A stretch of DNA of 64,000 nucleotides from Pictodentalium vernedei (lineage: Eukaryota; Mollusca; Scaphopoda; Dentaliida; Dentaliidae), in the NCBI GenBank assembly GCA_031216915.1, contig CM062297.1, forward strand, positions 538,988,971-539,052,970, in the 5' to 3' direction. The notes beneath the pieces were generated by a model. That model was not told the DNA's origin, ran no database searches, and saw only the letters and a list, made by a program, of their open reading frames with translations. Shown piece by piece: positions 12,118 to 21,757 of the stretch. Position numbers and translations under genes: made by a program. The first letter of the stretch is position 1. Each line of letters begins with the position of its first letter.

Positions 12118-13190
12118 TTAGGTAGAGTGTTACTTCCCTTGAACCTTCGAAAGACAGAGTTACTTCCCTTGAACCTAACCCATATCATGACCCCTGAAGA
12201 CCTCATAATAAACCTCTACCTATGGTGTTACAGAGCTACTTCTCTCAAACCTACAGATGAGTTGTTACTTCCCTTAAACCTCACCTGTATCATGACTCCC
12301 GATGACCTAATAATAAACCTTGGTGTTATAGTGTTACTTCCTTGAACCTATGGATGACAGATTTACCTCCCTTGAATCTAACCCGTATCATAACCCCTGA
12401 TGACCTCATAATAAACCTCGGATGAGTTGTTATACAGAGTTACTTCCCTCGAACCTAACCATTTGAACGCATTAGTTGTTACAAAGTTACTTCCCTTGAA
12501 CATAACCTAAAAAACTAGGGTTTTTTTTCAAGCACTTCTTAATATGGTGAATCGAATTTTAATTGTTTGAACAGATGAGTTGTTGGAGTTACTTCCCTCG
12601 AACCTAACCTAAAAAATTTTTTTTTTTCAAGCACTTCTTAGTGTGGTGCATCGAATTTTAATTTGGTTTGGCTGAATGAGTTGTTTCAGAGTTACTTCCA
12701 TCAAACCTGACCCGTATCATGACTCCTGAGAACCTCATAATAAACCTCATAATAAACCTCATAATAAACCTCCGATGAGTTGTTATACAGAGTTACTTAC
12801 CTCGAACCTAACCATTTGAACGCATGAGTTGTTACAGAGTTACTTCCCTCAAGCATAACTGTTTGACGGATGAGTTGTTACGAAGTTACTTCCCTTGAAC
12901 CTAACCTGTATCATCACCTCTGATGTACTCATAATAAACCTCTACTTTGGGATGAGTTGTTACTGAGTTACTTCCCTTGAACCTAACCTGTATCATGACC
13001 TCTGATGACCTCATAATAAACATCTACCTACGGATGAACGGAGTTACTTCCTTGAACCTAACCTGTATCATGACCTCTGATGAACTCATAATAAACCTCT
13101 ACTTATGGATGACAGAGTTACTTCCCTTTGAACCTAACCATTTGGTGAATGAGTTGTTGCAGAGTTACTTCCCTTGAACCTAACCATTTG
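12118..13190. repeat. Long degenerate minisatellite rich in GAGTTACTTCCCTTGAACC
   Basis: GAGTTACTTCCCTTGAACCTAACC recurs more than ten times, usually followed by TGTATCATGACCTCTGATGA, CTCATAATAAACCTCTAC and GATGAGTTGTTACA. Full units are near 90-100 bp, and some are shortened to about 60 bp. A local triplication of 'CTCATAATAAACC' sits at 12734-12770. Units with a T run (12520, 12610, 13198) form a subtype. Every repeat carries AATAAA, which here is part of the repeat rather than a polyadenylation signal. Confidence 0.8.
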
Positions 13191-13657
13191 ACAAGGTTTT
13201 TTTTTTTTAAACTGAACCCTGAATGCAATCTGTAAAAAAAATCAGAAAATTCTGCACAAGCGAATGCAATTTTCAGGGAATAATTCACACGATTTTCTAT
13301 ACTAATTTCTATTGTCAACCATTGTTACGGAATGTTAGGGAAAATTTATCGATCAGAGATCATAAGATCGGACTCTAAATGTTGTGATTACTGGCAGTTC
13401 TGTGAGGTCTCACTAGCTCTGGCATTTTGTGTTTCCTTACCAAACGATATCAGACTCAGCGAATAAACCTGAGTCCACTGAGTCCTCAAATAAAACTTCA
13501 AGAGCTCGAGCTCTTACCCGAGCTTGCGAGCTTAATTAACCCCTATGAGCTCACTTCGCAACACCATTCGGATGACAAGTTCAGGTTTATCTAACAAGGG
13601 GATGATGATGAGATCAAATTCGATGCAGTATAGTACAAGTATGGTGACACGGGAAGG
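13191..13657. other. No recognised feature
   Basis: Mixed sequence follows the minisatellite. A purine-pyrimidine alternation, GAGCTCGAGCTC, lies at about 13502-13513. No coding or repeat assignment is supported. Confidence 0.4.
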
Positions 13658-13697
13658 AATTTACGATTTGTGTTGAAAGCAATACAAATCGTAAATT
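13658..13697. other. Perfect 14-bp inverted repeat, 12-base loop
   Basis: AATTTACGATTTGT at 13658-13671 is the exact reverse complement of ACAAATCGTAAATT at 13684-13697. The function is unknown. It may be the core of a small hairpin element or a chance cruciform. Confidence 0.85.
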
Positions 13698-14785
13698 TAT
13701 TATATTCAAGAGGTAGTGTAGTTCCAATATTGTATTGTATGATTAATGTGTTAGCGTTTAGAATATCGCGACAATCGTAGTTAGAAAATGAGTTGTTTTC
13801 ATTCGATATATTTGATCAATTGTTTTGAAGAAACCTCCAGTCAACTTTCCGCCAATAACCGTGTCTGATAAAGAATAAAAGGGAGCCGTTTCCGAGATGT
13901 ATTTCACCCATTTTAGTGTTAAAAGAGAATTGTTTTGGACAAGTGGTATGCCAACGTAAAAGCTTAATGTCTTGGCTGCTGTTGGATGACATCAATATCG
14001 CGACTACAAATTCCCAAGTTCGTTTTTGTTTTTTCTGCGAGTTTGAATAAGACAAGTCGAAATGTTCCAAGCTAGTACGCAACATAATTTCTAAACAAAA
14101 AACGTCTTATACACTATTTTTCATGATTTTTGCATGTGTGTTGAACACCTGTGGTGAATATCGCAGTAAACCGATGTAATGCTTCGCTAGCAGGTGGTTC
14201 GAAAAAGAGCTTTTTTTTCATTCAGTCTTACGCTGACAAATTGTAAACACTGTTTTTTGTTGTTACTGTATTTATATAATGCCACTTATCTTAAAATATT
14301 TTAACTCCTGTTGTAAAAAACAAAACAAAACAACTTTTCCACACGTGCATTTAGACTGTTTACAAATCTTTTCTAACACATGACAAATGGTTTTATTTGA
14401 ATTTAGTCAAGGTTGTACTCATTTAGTTATGTAATGTCTTCTCGACGTGGGCATTTTTTCCTAAAAAAAAAATAGTTTGGATTGACACTTTTTCGGAAAT
14501 GGTAAAATAGGCTATCCTCAAAATGTAGAAACTTTAGAAGATCAACTTATAATTTTTATTGACAAATCTATTGTTCAGTAAACAGAGTTGTTATTGAATG
14601 GAACATCTCAAGGCATGACTTGTTAACAGGTGAGTGTATCGCTAATTAGCATAAGAATCATATATTGAAAACATACTTCTGTGTTTGAACACAGATATCG
14701 AATGATGCATCAGATTCAAGTTGTTGTTTTTTTTTCAATTTAATATGTTCTATAACTACCTTTTCTTAGTACTTTCGATTTCAAG
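13698..14785. other. No gene recognised
   Basis: AT-rich sequence with several A and T runs. A minus-strand open frame of 89 codons at 13816-14085 has no recognisable motif, no clear splice context and no repeat relationship, so I do not call it a gene. Confidence 0.4.
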
Positions 14786-15500
14786 ATGGTCACAACTCCA
14801 CCGTTAGAAGAAGGGGAAAAAAAATATGATTTTCATAATATCCTTGTTGATAGCTTAAATTTCATAGGTCACACTACTATCTTCTCGAAACTTTTAATTT
14901 TCTGATCGGTGTTAACCCCATACCCACGGCGAGGGTTGAAAATATCATTTTTGTAATGTATTCATCGAGCCCTTCATATCAGTACCTCACATGCTTGGAA
15001 TTGTAAAAAGGAAGACGTTTTTCGGCTCTGGTTGTGACCCCACACCCACATAAAATGAAAAATGTCATTTTCGTAATGTATTCATTAAGCCTTAGTACCT
15101 CACATGCCTGGATTGTAAAAAGGAAGACGTTTTTCGGCTCTAGTCGTGACCCCATCCCACGACGAGGGTTAAAATTATGATCTTCATAATCTACTCGTCG
15201 ATACCTTCAATTTGATATGTCACGTGACCACCTTCTCGAAACTTTCAATTTTCTGATGGGCGTGACCCCCACCCCCATATAAAATGAGAAATGCCATTTT
15301 TGTAATGCATTCATCGAGCCCTTCATATCAATACCTCACATGTCTGGATTTGTAAAAAGGAAGACATTTCTCGGCTCTGGGTTAAAATTATGATCTTCTT
15401 AATCCACTCATCGAGACCTTCAATTTGATAGGTCACGTGACCACCTTCTCAAAACTTTCGTTTTTCTGATGGGCGTGACCCCCACGATGAGGTGAGGTAA
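14786..15500. repeat. Composite minisatellite with two alternating unit types
   Basis: Type a carries TTCATAATCTACTCGTCGAT, TTTGATAGGTCACGTGACCA, CTTCTCGAAACTTTCAATTT and CTGATGGGCGTGACCCC. Type b carries TTTTGTAATGTATTCATCGA, CCTCACATGCCTGGATTGTA and AAAAAGGAAGACGTTTTTCG. The order is a-b-b-a-b-a, at about 14830, 14945, 15060, 15180, 15295 and 15390. The two types share a common frame (GTGACCCCA, a TTCATAAT-like core, a CTTCAT stretch), suggesting an old duplication of a single ~115-bp unit. Confidence 0.7.
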
Positions 15501-15699
15501 CTTTCTATGATTGAGTTCAGGTTATGAGAATCAAGCAATCTGATTGGTTAATTAGTGTTAGGAACATGAAGTGAGTGGGTAATTACTTATTTCAAGCTCT
15601 TCAAGCTTTTGGTTTTTGGTGTACATTGTTCTAACCTTTTACATATGTGTTATAAAACGACCAGGTGGCAACAAATGCCACGACGCCCTTGTGATTTTT

Positions 15700-15729
15700 A
15701 GATTCACCTATTTTCTAATAGGTGAATCT
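15700..15729. other. Perfect 13-bp hairpin containing the satellite motif AATAGGTGAATCT
   Basis: AGATTCACCTATT (15700-15712), loop TTCT, AATAGGTGAATCT (15717-15729). The right arm plus CTC gives AATAGGTGAATCTCTC, a 16-base string that is also present in the long monomers of the satellite from 27 kb onward. It could be the end of a hairpin-type element whose body continues to the right. Confidence 0.85.
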
Positions 15730-16830
15730 CTCTTATTCTTATTTTTCTTTTTCTTTTTATTATTATTTTTTTTTTTCTCATTTCAATGATTCTTGTCTGA
15801 TGCATTTCGCGAAAACAACATGTACGATTTTGCTGAAATTTGGCATATCTGTAGATCTTCATTCGAAGTTTCTCACCTGTGTCATGGCATTTCCGAAGTT
15901 TTTTGTTTTCTGCCAAAGCCGTGAAAAATGTAGTCAAAATGTCACGTATTGCCCTAATTCTCAAAAATGCTCTGGGCGATTGGGCTGAAACGTTCCTAGT
16001 AATTGAAGCATGTCCATCTGCATTTGTCTACATAGGCAGTATTACCCACGTTGATGCTATTTTGCCACAAACTTCACGCGAAAATGCATTTTTGGCAAAA
16101 ATTGACAGCATTCACATGCGATTTCTCAGCACTGCAACCACATTTTCTCATATCAGGTCTAATGAAAAGATTGAGCATTTATCCAAGAACAATTTCCTGT
16201 TATATGTTTTATTCAAAGTTTTAGCCTTCACCCAATTTTCGGGCCTTAAATCAGAGTACCCTAAAAGTCTACCTAAAATTCGCTCACTTTGAATTCAGTT
16301 TTCTTCCACTTTGGAATGGAATATCAAAAGATGATTCGCATGTCCATACCGAGCATATTTGCTGTTGTAAGTTTGGTTGTAATGTTTAACCCTATGCCCA
16401 TTATGGTTGCCTAAAAGTTGGTACCATCCAAGAAAACTCTATTTTTTATAGAATTTGGTAAGTTTAAGTGTCAGTTTACTCCATTTCTAATTGATTGAGC
16501 GCTGAATGTTTTCTATGGCTGCATGCAGCAGTCAAAGTATGACTTTTGTTTTAGATGTTATTATTAAAAGTTTAACCCTTGCCAGATTTGGGAGTTCCCA
16601 TAAGGGTACTGTCGGAATAATTGTTGTTTTCACCAACTTTCACGTGCGATTTCTCAGCACTGGAGTCATATTTTCTCGAAGTTTTTCCCATGAGAAGATA
16701 GAGTGTACATCCTAGAATAATATTGCTGTTATATGTTTTATTCAAAGTTTTTCTCTTCTTACAGATTTTGGGCCTTGAATTGGACTACCCTCAAATTCTT
16801 TATAAAAGTTGTTCACTTTGCTGATGCCAG
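15730..16830 (+). repeat. Diverged duplicated segment, offset about 528 bp
   Basis: 16085-16320 and 16613-16830 share CGATTTCTCAGCACTG, ATTTTCTC, TGTTATATGTTTTATTCAAAG, TTTTGGGCCTT and TTGTTCACTTTG-like blocks in the same order. The repeats are old, with many indels. Open frames of 137 codons (15879-16292) and 69 codons (16506-16715) overlap the duplicates but show no protein family pattern. Confidence 0.65.
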
Positions 16831-16984
16831 TTAATTTTGCTCAAGCTTGTTATCAGTAACTGTCAAGCTGTGATTGACGTGTATAATATCATTAGTAGCT
16901 GACCAGCGTTCTCCAGATGCTGTTTTTCTATTTGATAGAGAATACTGCCTGTAAAACTGCACTTTTCAAAATATCCATTAACCC

Positions 16985-17630
16985 TCTTTTATGGTTTTTA
17001 GTGTACCAGAATTCATAAATGTGTGCAAAGCAATATTGCTATAATGCTGTTGATTTCTAACTTAACCCTGCATGCACGGTTACAGAGAAGTAGATATGGA
17101 TTTCCAGCAATTATGGCTGAAATAATATGAAATACAGTCTATCAGTGTGTATGCCAAGCTACCTGCCTAACAGCAAGCATGCTCTGACTTCAATTTTAAC
17201 CATTCATCAGTCATGTCTGTGTGAAAGGGTAGAGCCAGAAGAGCTGTCAGAAATGCCTACCTGCCCTGACTTCGACATTAACCATAAAACAGTCATGCCA
17301 GTGTGAAAGAGAACAGTCTGTTAACCATCTTTTTACTGATTTTTTATTGCACCAGAATAGATGCGTGGTGACACTATTTCCTAAGCAGTATTGCTATGAT
17401 GCTGTTGATTTCTAACTTAACCCTGTGAACATGGTTTCAGAGAAGTAGATATGGATTTTCAGCAATTATGGCTGGAATATTATGAAATGCAGTCGGTCAG
17501 TCTACCTACCTGCCTGACAGTAAGCCCGCCCTGACTTCGATTTTTAACCATTCACCTGTCATGTCTGTGTGAAAGAGTACAATCGAAATAGTTGCTAGAA
17601 ATGCCTGCCTGCCTGCCTGCCTGAGTACAG
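16985..17630 (+). repeat. Second local duplication, offset about 338 bp
   Basis: 16990-17260 and 17330-17605 align through CTGTTGATTTCTAACTTAACCC, CAGAGAAGTAGATATGGATTT and CAGCAATTATGGCTG. A (GCCT)n tetranucleotide run follows at 17604-17623. Parts of both copies are related to the satellite array. Confidence 0.75.
17190..17600 (+). repeat. Three diverged relatives of the 27-64 kb satellite
   Basis: 17264-17311 reads TGACTTCGACATTAACCATA, then a short variable stretch, then TCATGCCAGTGTGAAAGAG. Satellite monomers read TAACTTGGACATTAACCATA, a variable stretch, and TCATGCCAGTGTGAAAGAG, about 90% identical over 47 bp. Weaker matches occur at 17190-17258 and 17530-17600 (CATGTCTGTGTGAAAGRGTA). 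The rest of the monomer is absent. Confidence 0.75.
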
Positions 17631-17636
17631 TTGGAA

Positions 17637-17975
17637 AAGTTGGTAAATAATGAATGGAAAAGTCGTTGAATTGAGATCAAAGTAGGGACGAATCGTGCCC
17701 TTGGTTTCCACCTGATCCAGGTCAGGTTTCCACGCAGTCTTGGCACTTGACAAAGATACTAAACTGTCGGCCAGGGACAGTAGAAAACTTTCTAAGAATT
17801 TCAAGTTGCTGCCTTGCATGGTCGGGACATAATTGTTGTATTTCCGACATTGTATCTGTTCAATTTGAATGTCAAATTAGCCAGATGACTGTTTTTTCGC
17901 CACCCAGTCGAGTTGTCAGTTTCTGCCGGGAAATAAGCAGTTTAACTCCAAACTTTCTGTCTCATATGAATGTGC
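17637..17975 (+). repeat. Repeat E, copy 1 (uninterrupted)
   Basis: It aligns with 26253-26535 through AGTAGGGAYGAA, GGTTTCCAC, CACTTGACAAAGATACTAA, AGGGACAGTAGAAAAC and CTGTTCAATTTGAATGTCAAATTAGCCA. Its 5' edge GGTAAATAATGAATGG corresponds to the sequence into which the hAT element inserted in copy 2. Confidence 0.75.
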
Positions 17976-17976
17976 G

Positions 17977-18140
17977 AATATTTAAAGCTGAACAGTTCAT
18001 CAAATAGACAGAAATAATAATGTGGGAAAATTTAAAGCTGAACAGTTCATCAAATAGACAGAAATAATAATGTGGGAATATTTAAAGCTGAACAGTTCAT
18101 CAAATAGACAGAAATAATAATGTGGGAATATTTAAAGCTG
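17977..18140. repeat. 50-bp tandem repeat, three copies plus a partial
   Basis: TTTAAAGCTGAACAGTTCAT begins at 17981, 18031 and 18081, and TTTAAAGCTG again at 18131, an exact 50-bp period. The units are almost identical, with GGGAAAA against GGGAATA the visible difference, so this is a young expansion. It abuts the left flank of the hAT element. Confidence 0.95.
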
Positions 18141-18141
18141 C

Positions 18142-18161
18142 GGTGATAGGTAAATAGTAAA
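18142..18161 (+). repeat. Repeat E, copy 2, left part, ending in the hAT target duplication
   Basis: GGTGATAGGTAAATAGTAAA corresponds to the left edge of repeat E copy 1. Bases 18154-18161 (ATAGTAAA) are the left copy of the 8-bp duplication. The rest of this repeat resumes at 26253. Confidence 0.8.
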
Positions 18162-18291
18162 TAGTGCATGCAGCAAACCGAAAAACCGAACCGACAGGCA
18201 CAAAAAAACCCGGGCACACGGTTTTTGCATACTTTGACGTTTTACTACGAAATTCACAACAACCCCGTCGTATTTCATTTTCATTTTCAAA

Positions 18292-18493
18292 ATGGCAGCA
18301 AACAAACCAAGAAGCGATTATTACTTACATTTCAAATGTATCGATTCTAAATATTGCAAATGCAAATTGTGTTCGAAACAAATATCTGCTGACCATGGGA
18401 ACACAAGTAATTTAAAAGGACATCTCCAGAGAAATGCAATTTTTAACAATCCAGTCAAAACAAGAAGCTGATCTGAAGACAAGGCGCCGAAAG
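18292..18493 (+). pseudogene. hAT transposase exon 1, BED zinc finger (decayed)
   Basis: ATG at 18292 opens a frame encoding SDYYLHFKCIDSKYCKCKLC and SKQISADHGNTSNLKGHLQ. This is a BED finger: the CKLC cysteine pair, the conserved TSNLKGHL helix start, and the first zinc histidine in GHL. The second histidine expected four to five residues later is Asn (QRNA). A TGA stops this frame at 18469. A +1 frame then continues (EADLKTRRRK) up to a good donor, CGAAAG|GTAAGG, at 18494, so the exon probably ended at 18493. BED fingers bind the element's own ends. It lies on the same strand as the catalytic exon 3.3 kb downstream. The linking domain between BED finger and catalytic core was not found. Confidence 0.8.
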
Positions 18494-18872
18494 GTAAGGA
18501 GAGAAAAGAGCTGAGAAATCTAAAAAATGAATAAATATTTCGATACCACGTGTTTTCGTCTTCATTCTTTATTTTACTGAATTTGTTTGCAATTGTGTCG
18601 TGATTAAATTTATGTTTCGTCCTTTGTCCTACCGCAGAATCAGGTACACAAAATCCTATTATTGTTCCCGACACAGGGAAATACATTGACGGAAATAGTC
18701 CAAAATATGCATACATGTAGAATAGCCTGTTTCATCTGGATTCTCTGGAACAGTCGGGAAGAATGAGGTGCAATATGGGTTGACGTTTGATTTTGTGAAT
18801 GACTGAATGTTTGCGACTTTGCGATTCCCAAATCCAATGTTGACCCATTTGTCTGGTAATTGTGGCTCTTTG

Positions 18873-20386
18873 TATACTCTCCCAAAAAAGAAAGTGTGCA
18901 TGCTAAAAAATAACACGAAAAAAAGATGTATATCATTTTCATTCATGGAAATTTTATTCAATCACAGATGAATCAATTTGCGATCAACACGAGAAATTTC
19001 ATTACGCTACGACGAATACACTTGGTGCCATGGAGAGTCAAAGACACTAAGGGTCAAACACAAAAGTCACACACTCAATATCTGGTATGACCTCCGTCTA
19101 CATCGACTACTGCTGTGCATCTACGCCTCATGGAAGAGAACAAGTTAGCATGGAAGTGTTGTGGGATGTTGTTCCATATTCTGATAAGCTGTCTTTGGAG
19201 TTCCACAAGTGTTGACGGTGCATGGGGAAGCCGGCGTAGCTGACGTTTCATTTCGTCCCATACGTGCTCAATGGGTGAGATATCGGGCGAATTTGCAGGC
19301 CAGGGAAGAACATCCGCTTGTTGTTGCTGCAGATACTGTTGAACAACACAACCTGCGTGGGGTCGGGCGTTGTCCTGCTGTAGACAATGTGACAATGCAG
19401 AAATGGGACAACAACAGGTGCAAGCACTTCATCACGATATCTGGCTGCATTGAGATTGCCATCAATAATGACCAGCTCAGTTCTGTTACGGGCAGTGATG
19501 CCACCCCACACCATGAGAGACCCTCCCCCATAATGGTTTCGCTCCACGACACATGGATCTGCGTAGCATTCGTTTCGACGTCTGTACACTCTCTGGCAGC
19601 CATCTGATGATGAAAGATGGAAACGACATTCATCTGTGAATAAAACACGTCGCCACCAGTGTAAGGGATGCCTGAGATGTTGTCTGCACCACTGCAGTAG
19701 AGTACGACGATGACGTAACGTCAAAATCGGACGAATTGCAGCCTTCGAGGACGTAAGCTGTATTCTCTCAGCCGGTTGATTACTGTTTGAGGATGTATCC
19801 ATCTCAGGTTAGGGATGTTCCTGGCTGTCGTCGTTGCCGTTTGTTGCCGGTTCCGGAGATGGACGACACAGATATACCGATCTTGTGCAGGGGTGGTAAC
19901 TTGGGGTCTCCCGGAGCGGGGTCGGTCTCGAACGTCATCATGTTGTGCATGTCGATGGACTAGCCTGTTTACAGTGTTACGGTGGCAGTTCAAATGCTGG
20001 GCAACCTCTCTGTGTGTTCTGCCAGCTCTAATCATACCCAGGGCAAGGAGACGTTGATTCATTGTCAGTCTTGGCATGCTAATGTGGAGTCGTTTTAACA
20101 GCAGCGCAAGTTTGAATGTGAACGATAGGAAGGCCTTACTTTAGTGTTTAAATACCCAAGGATTCACACTGCTGCATGAATTTTCAGACTCTCCACGTGC
20201 AAAACATGTCTTTTCACAAACGTGCAGCATGTCATTTAACGTTAATGCAATTTTAACGGGGAAAGCTGTTTTTGTGTTCAATATAACTTATTTATGAACA
20301 GGTTAACACTCTTTACACCAACAAAATTATTTTTTTGGAGTTTCATCAATTTCTGCAATGCACACTTTCTTTTTTGGGCGAGTATA
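18873..20386 (-). mobile_element. Tc1/mariner element, 1510 bp, nested in the hAT intron
   Basis: Terminal inverted repeats of 27 bp (18875-18901 and 20358-20384) match at 26 of 27 positions, starting TACTCTCCCAAAAAAGAAAG on the left. Each is flanked by TA (18873-18874, 20385-20386), the expected Tc1/mariner target duplication. The element carries one transposase gene on the minus strand. Near-perfect TIRs imply a recent insertion compared with the hAT host. Confidence 0.93.
19075..20077 (-). pseudogene. Tc1-like DD34E transposase, two frameshifts
   Basis: ATG at 20077 starts MPRLTMNQRLLALGMIRAGR, a paired-like helix-turn-helix (EVAQHLNCHRNTVNRLVHRH), then a GRPR-type linker (RPRSGRPQ). The frame breaks near 19745 (one base lost after SLRPRR) and resumes as IRPILTLRHRRTLLQWCRQH with the first catalytic Asp in LFTDECRF (19632-19634) and GGGSLMVWGGI. 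It breaks again near 19387 and resumes as LQQDNARPHAG with the second Asp (19372-19374) and NSPDISPIEHVWDEM with the Glu (19267-19269), 34 residues apart: DD34E. All three catalytic residues survive, but no continuous protein of about 335 residues can be made. It ends with GGHTRY and a stop. The family cuts and pastes DNA at TA sites in the nucleus. Confidence 0.92.
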
Positions 20387-20454
20387 TAATTGTGTTGTTT
20401 CACCTGTGTTGGCAAAATCATCTCACTTATTGTCACTTCGTGACGGTTCATCAC

Positions 20455-20680
20455 CTGGAGCCCCCAAACCCCCCCACCCCCCCCCCCCCCACCCCACACC
20501 CCCCTCGACTGTGTGACGTGTGTGTAATTGTATTGGACCACGGGACAGTGTATGGGAGTTACCCAAGACATCTTTCCGACAGTTTTCGTCTATGGACCCC
20601 AAACAATGCAACCATTGGCATGTGGTATATGCGTTCACTATGTTGGGGTGGGGGGGGGGGGGGGGGGGGTGGGGGAAACG
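20455..20680. repeat. Paired C-rich and G-rich homopolymer tracts
   Basis: A C-rich block (about 20461-20506) and a G-rich block (about 20644-20676) lie 140 bp apart. They are complementary and could pair or form quadruplex structures. Proline- and glycine-rich frames across them are artefacts. Confidence 0.8.
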
Positions 20681-21006
20681 TTTTGTCAAGAATCAGCTGG
20701 AATAAGTATCGCTTCTAAGTTCTTCAAGGCGATTGCAGATGACATTTTTCGACCCTATTCAGACAGGTAGCCTTTGCCGACACGTGAAAAAGATACCAAC
20801 TTTTCCCTCAATTAATTTAGAAGGTCGTAAAGAAAGGTTGGAACTCTAGAATCGTTCTCAGACAGACTGAGACAGTCAGGCTATCTTATTTTCAAAAACT
20901 GAAAAGATTTCAGACCCCCAGTCATGCACCTGTACTCCTGTAGATGTAGATGTGGATGGGACGAGACCCCTCTATACCTCCAATGCCCTCCATCGGACCA
21001 ACTCCC

Positions 21007-21277
21007 ACCCACGTCAGTATTTATTTATTGGTGTTTAAATCACAATTTTTTTTTGCACAATGGCTAATCATGACCACACCATGTCAACATGAGTATCAAC
21101 TCAAGGGAGTCCAGGCCCGGGGTGAGTGTTAATAAGCCATGTTGCCCATTTTGGAGAGGGTTTGCACCTCACAAGCACTGGTGATTGGGTCCTATTTTAC
21201 CAGTAAAACAGCCTGTTTACCGTAGTGAACAGGCACTGCTTCACTTCCTGGGGTTTCAGCAGGGAACCCACGTCAGT
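21007..21277 (-). mobile_element. SINE A-type retroelement with 12-bp target duplication
   Basis: ACCCACGTCAGT occurs at 21007-21018 and 21266-21277. The 247 bp between them read, on the minus strand, from TTCCCTGCTGAAACCCCAGG through a CATGATTAGCCATTGTGCA stretch to an (AATA)n tail. It is the same family as 10597-10802. It lies within the hAT element and so inserted later than it. Confidence 0.88.
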
Positions 21278-21757
21278 GTTACGTGCTCTGGTTATGCCTG
21301 TCCCTGTGTCTACTTTAGCAGCGGCAAAATCCCCCGCCCCCCTCCAGACAATGCGGGCTTTAATTCACTTGTACGACGTATGTCTGTGCGCCCAAATAAG
21401 GCAATGAAGGCATGGGGATTCAAGCAGACAAGTAAGTAGAATTCCAGCGAGTTTCACGCTCATCTTTCAGCATAAAACTTTTGGTAGTGCATCAAGTTTC
21501 TTTCAGTCCTGTATAAACCAGTAAGCCTTGCACTTGCAGGTGAGTTCCAGGCAGGTGGTAATTTTTACTCATTCCATCAATAGAGATAAAATCCTGTTTG
21601 TGGTAAGTCTTGCAACTTTGCAAGCTGGCTTAATTGGCCAAACAAACAGTTCATGAACAATGAGTAGAAGTGAAAAAGCGTCCACAGGGGTTCACATGCA
21701 CGCTGCATAATGTATACAGTTATAATAATCTCCCCTTCTATTTTTTCTCCGGTACAG

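Noticed and set aside
12118-13190. Multiple polyadenylation sites (AATAAA)
   Set aside because: Each AATAAA is part of the repeated CATAATAAACCTC unit and no coding exon precedes them.
15879-16292. A 137-residue protein gene
   Set aside because: The frame lies in a decayed local duplication, the second copy does not keep it, and no motif is recognisable.
20690-20772. A missing middle exon of the hAT transposase (SIASKFFKAIADDIFRPYSD)
   Set aside because: The frame ends at a possible GTAGCC donor, but the residues do not resemble hAT N-terminal domains and the acceptor side is a G run.
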